From contig NZ_CP013341.1 in the NCBI RefSeq assembly GCF_001455205.1, positions 1,364,001 through 1,428,000 of the forward strand: 64,000 bases of DNA, read 5' to 3'. Each line of letters begins with the position of its first letter. Position 1 is the first letter of the stretch. Made by a program: the position numbers and the translations under genes. Below are positions 58,458 through 64,000 of this stretch, piece after piece. The stretch comes from Nitrosomonas ureae. Lineage in GTDB: Bacteria; Pseudomonadota; Gammaproteobacteria; Burkholderiales; Nitrosomonadaceae. The notes below the pieces were generated by a model. It ran no database searches. It was not told where the DNA came from and saw only the letters and a program-made list of their open reading frames with translations.

Positions 58458-59285
58458 TTTGCGACCTCAATTTAAAAGATTATACAATTGCTCAATATTA
58501 TAAAAAAGCTATCAATTAAAATTCTTCTCTTTCTTGGAAAGCTTTTGCATGTAATTATAATATATCTCTTTGTAAGAAAAATAAGAATTTATATGATTAT
58601 TAAGATATTTGGATAAAGTTTAATAAGAATTTAAATTAATGGCATAAATTTTTAGTTCAAATTTTCTTTACTTCTAGAATTCCTACATAGAAGCATAATA
58701 AATTGCTTAATTAATGAAATTTGATTTGTTCTTTAAGAATATTCTGAATTATAAGTACTTTTGATGCATATTTCTGGGGCTCCCGTATTAAAGTAGAAGT
58801 TTCTTGCTCAGGATTTTGAATCATTGTTTAAAAAACAGCTTCTTATGTCTTGGGTGGTCTTTCGCTTCGTATGCGCTTATTTTAGTGAACAAATCTTTCC
58901 CAAACATTGATGCTCCATTAGTATCGCGGGGTTTCTAAAAGAATGGTGCCTTGCTGGAGAATCAGAGCGCGACTACAAGAAAACAAGAAATTAACCAAAA
59001 TATTGATAAAGAAATTGAAAGATTGGAGTAAGTATCGTTAGCGGAATTTAAACACAAATACTATGCAAATCCACTTGCTGCTTAGTTTTATGAGCCTCGA
59101 CTCGAGTTTATAAGGTAATTTAGCAGTGTTCTATGATGAAAAATACAAATAATTTACGATAGAACACTGCACTTCTCTAGCTGATGCCAAGGGTGGGGTC
59201 TAGGCTGTAGTAATTTCCTTTTATCCTTATCTGAACAGATTTATGTAGATACCGATAACGGTAAAATTACAAAAAACCGAAAATT
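58458..59285. other. AT-rich gene-poor region with coding remnants
   Basis: This 828-bp stretch holds no intact gene. The first 350 bp are strongly AT-rich. At about 58950-59030 the frame ENQSATTRKQEINQNIDKE followed by a stop looks like the end of a lost gene, and ...YYANPLAA-stop follows in another frame. It probably marks an old insertion or deletion point between the MEDS gene and the P450 gene. Confidence 0.4.
59123..59170. repeat. 12-bp perfect inverted repeat
   Basis: GCAGTGTTCTAT (59123-59134) and ATAGAACACTGC (59159-59170) are exact reverse complements separated by 24 bp. It could be a short hairpin, an operator or the ends of a tiny remnant element. The P450 stop lies 116 bp away. 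Confidence 0.6.
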
Positions 59286-60560
59286 TCACTGTGTATTCCA
59301 AGACAGGATATATGATTCCGGGAATGGACCGGATTTATAATCAATATTGCCTTCTGGTTCAACATTCTTCTGAAGAAATACTTGCCGCACCATTTCAGGA
59401 ATCATGACCATGCCGACATAACGTCCCAAGCACTCGTGATCGCCGAATCCAAAATGAAAATAATTATACCAGTTACGTTGCGGGATAAATTCTTCCGGTG
59501 ACTCGAAGGCTCGTTCATCGAATGTAGCGGATAATGTTACTGGTAACACATAAGTACCTGCTCGCAATACTGTTTCATGATCGGTGCCTTTTGCCGCAGT
59601 ATAGTCGCTTACGGTTGTCCGGAACAAATAGGGTGTAATCGGAACAAAACGTAAAGCTTCCCAGACAATGCCATCGAATTCAGTAGGATCATCTTTCTGT
59701 GCAGCGGTTTTTGCCTTCTCCAGCCACACCGAATGTTGAAACAGGTATTGCAAAACCTGAGCCACGGCTTGAGCGGTCGTCTCAATGGCGCCAATCAGCA
59801 ATCCACCTGCATTGATACCTAAGCGCTTAATGTCGAAATCCAGTTCTTTCGCAAAACTGGTGCGCAACATTCGAGTAACAATATCATCTTGCAATCTAAC
59901 GATAGTGGAAAATGTTAATTTTTCAATTTTTACCGCTAGAAGGCGCTTTGCAATCAACATAGTGATATAGTCGCTAAGCTTCTTGGAAGTCTCGTTATGG
60001 CGATCAATAATGCGCTGCGACAATTCCGGAGGAACCAGATCGAAAGGTTGGTTATGAAAAGTATCATATTGATTCCAGTAGGACCATTCAATCAGATCTT
60101 CTCTTTTGGCTCCTGTCAGCCCAAAATATTTTTGTACTAATGTGGCCGGAACCATGCGACAGAAACTATTCACCACTTCAATTTGGCCATTAGCATTACT
60201 CAAAATCCCTTTGGCAATATCCGCAATCATATTACGTACGCGCGGCAAATCGTCACGATTCAGCATAAATTGCATCAATGATTTTTCCCGCGTATGCAGT
60301 GCGTCATCATCATGCGCCATCAGATAATTATCCATTTTCGGAACATACGGCTTGACGGTAAAAACCTTGTACATAGTCAGTATTTCTCTAACATCATCAA
60401 ACCGGGTTACCAGTGTACAGTCGGGTGTTATCAGAATGGGCCGCTTAGCGCGCAATTCCTTAAAAAAAGGTAAAGGCTCGGTATCCATCCAACGTCGAAC
60501 CAAAGGGAATTTCTCTACGTCGGCGGTAGCATCGTAGCGTTCTAGATAATTTGTACTCAT
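59286..60560 (-). CDS. Cytochrome P450
   Basis: A 424-residue soluble P450. The haem-binding loop FHFGFGDHECLGR has the thiolate ligand Cys377; the ExxR pair is E301-R304 (EALRF); the I-helix oxygen-activation segment is GAIETT (257-262), with Glu where most P450s have Asp/Glu and Thr present. There is no membrane anchor. Substrate not known. It lies 45 bp downstream of a RoxA-like di-haem cytochrome c lipoprotein on the same strand, an arrangement that suggests a shared pathway. No ferredoxin or reductase gene is nearby, so electrons must come from elsewhere, or it uses a peroxide shunt. Confidence 0.9.
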   Translation of the reverse strand: MSTNYLERYDATADVEKFPLVRRWMDTEPLPFFKELRAKRPILITPDCTLVTRFDDVREILTMYKVFTVKPYVPKMDNYLMAHDDDALHTREKSLMQFMLNRDDLPRVRNMIADIAKGILSNANGQIEVVNSFCRMVPATLVQKYFGLTGAKREDLIEWSYWNQYDTFHNQPFDLVPPELSQRIIDRHNETSKKLSDYITMLIAKRLLAVKIEKLTFSTIVRLQDDIVTRMLRTSFAKELDFDIKRLGINAGGLLIGAIETTAQAVAQVLQYLFQHSVWLEKAKTAAQKDDPTEFDGIVWEALRFVPITPYLFRTTVSDYTAAKGTDHETVLRAGTYVLPVTLSATFDERAFESPEEFIPQRNWYNYFHFGFGDHECLGRYVGMVMIPEMVRQVFLQKNVEPEGNIDYKSGPFPESYILSWNTQ

Positions 60561-60605
60561 TTCATCACTCCCTGTCCATTAATAAATGATAGCTGAAGAT
60601 TCTAA

Positions 60606-62678
60606 TTACAGAATTTTGAGATATTCAAGCAGATCCAACCGTTCCTCTTTATTGAGTTTCGGCAAAATCTTACCATCAGATTGAGCTGTCCCGCCGGATG
60701 AGTACTCGTGACCCGCATTACTATTACCCTTTAAACTGGTATCAAAGGTAAAACCTTTGTATCCTTCACTTTTAAGGCCAACTTTTTCAGGGTCGAATTC
60801 ACGCGATCCCACTTGGAACTCGTCAGGACGATATTCATCATCTTCTGGATCGCCTTCGCGTTTTTTTGGCAGTAATAAATCGTAGAGTGTTGGTACTGAC
60901 CCGTTGTGCAAATAAGGTGCTGTTGCCCAAATGCCATTTAATGATCTCGCCTTATAAGCGTTTAATGAAGCAAACGGATCGACGGTTGTGTCCGGGTCAT
61001 AATCGCCGTGCTTAAGCGAAGGGTTAATTTTATTACGAACAAATGCTGTGGCGATATCTACAAGCCAATCGGTCCAACGTCGAAGAAACCATTTGTCGGG
61101 ATCGGGAGTAGCTACTACATTTAAGGTCGCTTTTGTCAATAATGCGGCAACGGGTGCTTTCTGGTCGAGTAGAATATCCCCAATACCCACGCTCACATAT
61201 TGGTTGCGCAAAATACCGGAATAGCCCTGATATTCCCTGCCGTTTTTGGCCATAACAGGATCTGTTCCTACGTCGCTGACTCGGGACATATGTGCAATGA
61301 TGCGACGTTGCGGATCGGAGCGATCAATTCTGGCATGGCAGCTTTCACAATACTGATTGAACAATAGCTTGCCCCGAAAAACACGCTCCTTGTCTATTTC
61401 TCCCAGAATATCTTTCGGCCATACAGGGGACTGCAGTTTATCCAGATGTGACTCAATTCTGCTTAGATTATGCACATTTACAGAAGAATCAAAGCTAATT
61501 TTTTTAGTTCCAGCGGCTTGTCCGCCGATAAGGGTTGAAATACTAAATCCTTTTTCTTCTTTCCAATCCAACGTACCAAAAACCCCGATAACTTCCCCGG
61601 TATTGCGTCCAAGAGGACCTAACCCGGCATTGGCAGCCAACCCGTTCCACTGCACATAATCATGTTGTGGAATGTCCCATAAAAAAGGATAGCTGACAGG
61701 TGCGTTAGGCGGGTTAAACAATTTCTGACGCAATTTCCCTAATTGTTCCCACTCGAGTGTTTTGGTAAGACGCTCAACCAAATGATCACGCTGATCGCCG
61801 GTCATAATCTGGTCTACATTTTGCATGATTTTATTGAGCTCTGCTTCAGTCATGCCAGTATTGCCCAGCGCACCACCATCACTCAACAATTCTTTTAACA
61901 CCTTATCATTGACGAGGTGTTCCAGCACACGGTTGTAAATGCGACCAAACGCATCCAATCGCGCGTAACCGTAGGGAACATTGTTACCGTCATCGTCAAT
62001 ACTGCGATTTATAGTAATATAGCTGGAGAGACGCTGCTTATATTTTTCCAGATCGCTTAATACTTCAGTTTCTGATTTGTAATTACCGCGCGCCAGGACA
62101 TTTTTGATAAATCGGTCTTTCTTTTCCTCATTCCTTTGAGTGTAATGCATGGCTTTTGCAATATCCTTCATGATGCTATCCATGTCTGCACTGGCCGGGC
62201 CGCCATCAATACGAATACCTACGCCGTTATAATTTATTTGCCCGGTGTGGCAGGCCGCACAAGTTAAGCCTATGTATTCTTTATCCTTGTAACTATCTTT
62301 AACCCATCCGACGGGCAATGCATCTGGATTGCTGGAGGTTGCTTTCTGAGGGAGATAACGATAGAGGTTCATGTTCTCATCGGCACGAAAAAGCCCGGGT
62401 TTTTTCGGTTGTTCCAATGCCATAAAAAAATCATAAGGCATCAGATTCGATCCTTGCGTGGTAGTATAGAACCACAGGCTATCAGCAATATCCCAGCCTT
62501 GATCAAGGTATTTTACCGTTGTGTAACTATCTCCAAATAGATCTTGGGTGACAGTAGTTGCACCGCGTTCAGGATCGGTTTCCGGGATTAGTGTGCAAGC
62601 AGAAACTCCGGCGAAAATAAACAAGGTTAAAATAAAAGATAGCAGCTGATTTCTTGATGATTTTAATGATTGTTTCAC
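60606..62678 (-). CDS. RoxA-like di-haem cytochrome c lipoprotein
   Basis: A 690-residue exported protein. The signal peptide ends in lipobox GVSAC (Cys28), so it is probably a periplasmic or outer-membrane lipoprotein. Two c-type haem sites are present: CAACH (140-144) and CESCH (444-448), each followed by typical MauG/cytochrome-c-peroxidase surroundings, and ATAPYLHNGSVPTLYDLL near the C-terminus is the classic di-haem peroxidase/RoxA motif. WDIPQHDYVQWNGLAANAG and GPLGRN also match the RoxA-like group, which includes rubber oxygenases and uncharacterised relatives. RoxA itself has no lipid anchor. The gene heads an operon with the P450. Its substrate is unknown; polyisoprenoid, fatty-acid or other lipid oxygenation are options. 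Confidence 0.85.
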   Translation of the reverse strand: MKQSLKSSRNQLLSFILTLFIFAGVSACTLIPETDPERGATTVTQDLFGDSYTTVKYLDQGWDIADSLWFYTTTQGSNLMPYDFFMALEQPKKPGLFRADENMNLYRYLPQKATSSNPDALPVGWVKDSYKDKEYIGLTCAACHTGQINYNGVGIRIDGGPASADMDSIMKDIAKAMHYTQRNEEKKDRFIKNVLARGNYKSETEVLSDLEKYKQRLSSYITINRSIDDDGNNVPYGYARLDAFGRIYNRVLEHLVNDKVLKELLSDGGALGNTGMTEAELNKIMQNVDQIMTGDQRDHLVERLTKTLEWEQLGKLRQKLFNPPNAPVSYPFLWDIPQHDYVQWNGLAANAGLGPLGRNTGEVIGVFGTLDWKEEKGFSISTLIGGQAAGTKKISFDSSVNVHNLSRIESHLDKLQSPVWPKDILGEIDKERVFRGKLLFNQYCESCHARIDRSDPQRRIIAHMSRVSDVGTDPVMAKNGREYQGYSGILRNQYVSVGIGDILLDQKAPVAALLTKATLNVVATPDPDKWFLRRWTDWLVDIATAFVRNKINPSLKHGDYDPDTTVDPFASLNAYKARSLNGIWATAPYLHNGSVPTLYDLLLPKKREGDPEDDEYRPDEFQVGSREFDPEKVGLKSEGYKGFTFDTSLKGNSNAGHEYSSGGTAQSDGKILPKLNKEERLDLLEYLKIL

Positions 62679-63204
62679 GATGGCCCCCTTTCTGCCTGAT
62701 TTTGTTTAACCATTACTGTCAGGAACAAGAATGACTTGCACAACAATAATGGTTCTTACATTTCATAATTATCTTGCAATACTGTTATGATTTCTGGTTA
62801 CTTGCATTACATGATTCTTGACTATCTCTATTCGAGGTCCGTGCTCAGCGCTCAAGTCTGGCGCATGTTGTATCCTATGAGTTGCTCCTGCTCTGAATTA
62901 TATTCAGAATTTACTATAGATAACAGCAATACTAACATGTCTCATAAAGCATATCGAAATAGATATCTAATCGATAAACAGGAAATACAAGCCCTCGTCC
63001 TGAAAAAATTATTCTCGATTCATGATCTTGTTACTGATAGGGTTTGTCGCCGATAATCTATGCCGCGAAATTGCATCGGTTAGCGGGCAATAAATAAAGG
63101 GAGTAGTTGTGGGATGATTTGCTGTGCTGAATAAATACTACTCACGCGTAGTTTGTGATTTATTACCGGAAGATTTGCTATTTCATTATTTCGGAGAATA
63201 AAAA
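62679..63204. other. Intergenic region upstream of the di-haem gene
   Basis: No credible gene in these about 530 bp. AACCATTA (62708-62715) and TAATGGTT (62747-62754) form an 8-bp inverted repeat 30-76 bp upstream of the di-haem start, a possible operator or promoter element. A plus-strand frame at 62787-63056 has no ribosome-binding site and no recognisable content. Confidence 0.35.
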
Positions 63205-63223
63205 AACCGCCACTGAGGCGGTT
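63205..63223 (-). terminator. Rho-independent terminator of the small lipoprotein gene
   Basis: AACCGCC (63205-63211) and GGCGGTT (63217-63223) form a 7-bp GC-rich stem with a 5-nt loop. On the minus strand it is followed by TTTTTATTCTCC. It is 48 bp after the stop at 63271. Confidence 0.85.
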
Positions 63224-63270
63224 ATTATTTCACAAGAAATTGAAACTATTTTCTTATTGATTGCAAAATA

Positions 63271-63495
63271 TTAATGTCCTGGTTTGCTGGTTCCACCATA
63301 TGGACGAGCATCAGCCCCTTCTTTTAAGCAATTACCATTACCGTCAAGACCGTGTGGGCATTCAATTTCTTCTCCACGCATAAGTTTTTCATAGTTTTCT
63401 TTTTCTTGTTCCGGCAACGCTTGACTAGGTCTGCCGCCACATGCAGATAATGCTAAAACTAATAAAGTTGCAGCTAAAAGAAGAGTATATTTCAT
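63271..63495 (-). CDS. Small lipoprotein
   Basis: A 74-residue lipoprotein: signal peptide MKYTLLLAATLLVLALSAC with lipobox LSAC. The mature part has a short acidic helix (EQEKENYEKLMRGEEIEC) and a CPHGLDGNGNC segment whose two cysteines may form a disulfide around a loop that looks calcium-binding (DGNGNC). It ends in a glycine/proline-rich tail. AAGGAAAATC precedes the start. I recognise no family. Confidence 0.75.
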   Translation of the reverse strand: MKYTLLLAATLLVLALSACGGRPSQALPEQEKENYEKLMRGEEIECPHGLDGNGNCLKEGADARPYGGTSKPGH

Positions 63496-63758
63496 CGTTT
63501 GATTTTCCTTATAAAATTTCTCAAAGTAAGTTTTGTAGTATATAACGAATTTAGTAAATCACTCAAGCAGGTTTTAAGTCAGCAATTTAATGGAGCTATA
63601 TTGGTTTTTAAGATTTTTTAGAAAAAAATAACTGTCAAAGCAAACGATTTCACACAAAATACTTCGATGATTACTTCAATAATATGCGATGAGGGGCGGA
63701 GCCAGTAAAATAGAATAGGTCGTTAAGCTCAGTCATTGCATAACGCAAGTGGAGCAAT
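63496..63758. other. AT-rich intergenic region
   Basis: About 260 bp with no gene. It contains the promoter of the small lipoprotein and then the left part of the decayed transposase region. A minus-strand frame at 63671-63859 runs antisense to the transposase remnant and is not real. Confidence 0.35.
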
Positions 63759-64000
63759 GAGATAGATAAGAAATGCAAGTAATATTCTGAGGAATTCAAA
63801 GTTAAAGTGGCCCTGGAGGAAATACTTGGAGAGGAAATAGTGCCAGAGGTATTTTCCAAGGATCAAGATACTGGAATGATCGAAGTCTGCTATATGAATG
63901 ATTTAACACCGAGTGATCGAATAATTAGCGGTAGAACGCGTTTTTGGGATCAGAAAGCTCAATCATTGAAGCTTGAAAGACGCAAGAAGAGGATAGTCTC
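63759..64000 (+). pseudogene. IS3-type transposase OrfA remnant, cut by window edge
   Basis: In frame from 63759 the sequence reads EIDKKCK, a TAA stop, then YSEEFKVKVALEEILGEE, which matches the N-terminus of IS3-family OrfA proteins (KYSEEFKVKVALEA). After IVPEVFSKD the sequence loses similarity, but the frame stays open to the window end, ending LERRKKRIV. The internal stop and missing start indicate decay. Terminal repeats lie outside the window or are lost. Confidence 0.5.

Noticed and set aside
62787..63056. An 89-codon plus-strand frame before the small lipoprotein
   Set aside because: No ribosome-binding site, no signal or family pattern, and it lies in the upstream region of the di-haem gene.
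63671..63859. A 62-codon minus-strand frame at the right end
   Set aside because: Antisense to the transposase remnant, whose frame shows real IS3 OrfA sequence.
1..64000. CRISPR arrays, toxin-antitoxin pairs or a known anti-phage defence cluster
   Set aside because: No regularly spaced short repeats and no recognisable defence proteins were seen on reading both strands; the dgt-like gene alone is a housekeeping-type dNTPase in a conserved operon.

Overview
The window looks like the chromosome of an ammonia-oxidising betaproteobacterium of the Nitrosomonas type. The strongest evidence is a stand-alone amoC gene (19947-20756) encoding the AmoC subunit of ammonia monooxygenase. An SbtA/SbtB bicarbonate-uptake pair fits an autotroph, and the gene orders rplM-rpsI-argC-bactofilin-erpA and gloB-methyltransferase-rnhA-dnaQ are betaproteobacterial. 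I found no rRNA, tRNA, CRISPR array or prophage. The genus call is inferred from protein similarity that I recognise, not from a database search.

Layout. 1-3.1 kb: the 3' part of a large secreted FG-GAP/RTX repeat protein. 3.3-18.2 kb: mostly housekeeping genes (aroK-aroB fusion, a frameshifted dgt, hemE, an OmpR-type two-component pair, sbtA-sbtB, a PlsC acyltransferase, apaH, dapB, bamE, fur, mltB-like, mdh). 18.6-22.8 kb: a glycine-zipper lipoprotein, a membrane-anchored His/Cys/Met-rich periplasmic protein, amoC, a CpdA-like phosphoesterase and a lipid kinase. 23.2-26.6 kb: a PAS-kinase/LuxR-regulator pair and an unrecognised membrane protein with a possible GNAT fold. 26.9-41.1 kb: a dense core block (rhlE, tyrS, M23 peptidase, anmK, erpA, bactofilin, argC, rpsI, rplM, glnS, gloB, rnhA, dnaQ). 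41.3-47.3 kb: a DUF2798 protein, a semialdehyde dehydrogenase, a lytic transglycosylase and two convergent outer-membrane barrels.

47.8-57.6 kb is an accessory-looking island of small stress and envelope genes: two CsbD paralogues, DUF1328, coiled-coil proteins, a small lipoprotein, DUF4112, TerC, a catalase-like lipoprotein, an AI-2E-type permease, a 25-residue membrane peptide, DUF883, a holin-like protein and a Crp/Fnr regulator. Four copies of the 9-mer CGCACATAC, each forming the right half of a CRP-like TGTG-N8-CACA site, lie 118-195 bp upstream of plus-strand genes in this island. A fifth CRP-like site precedes the divergent first gene. I read this as a small regulon, possibly controlled by the Crp/Fnr protein at its end.

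57.8-64 kb: a MEDS-domain protein, about 0.8 kb of AT-rich DNA, a cytochrome P450 directly downstream of a RoxA-like di-haem cytochrome c lipoprotein, a small lipoprotein, and a decayed IS3-type transposase fragment at the right edge. The items most worth follow-up are the regulon-like stress island, the amoC-linked protein whose predicted mature N-terminus is histidine, the P450/di-haem pair, the 7-blade-plus-cap architecture of the first protein, and the single-base frameshift in dgt.
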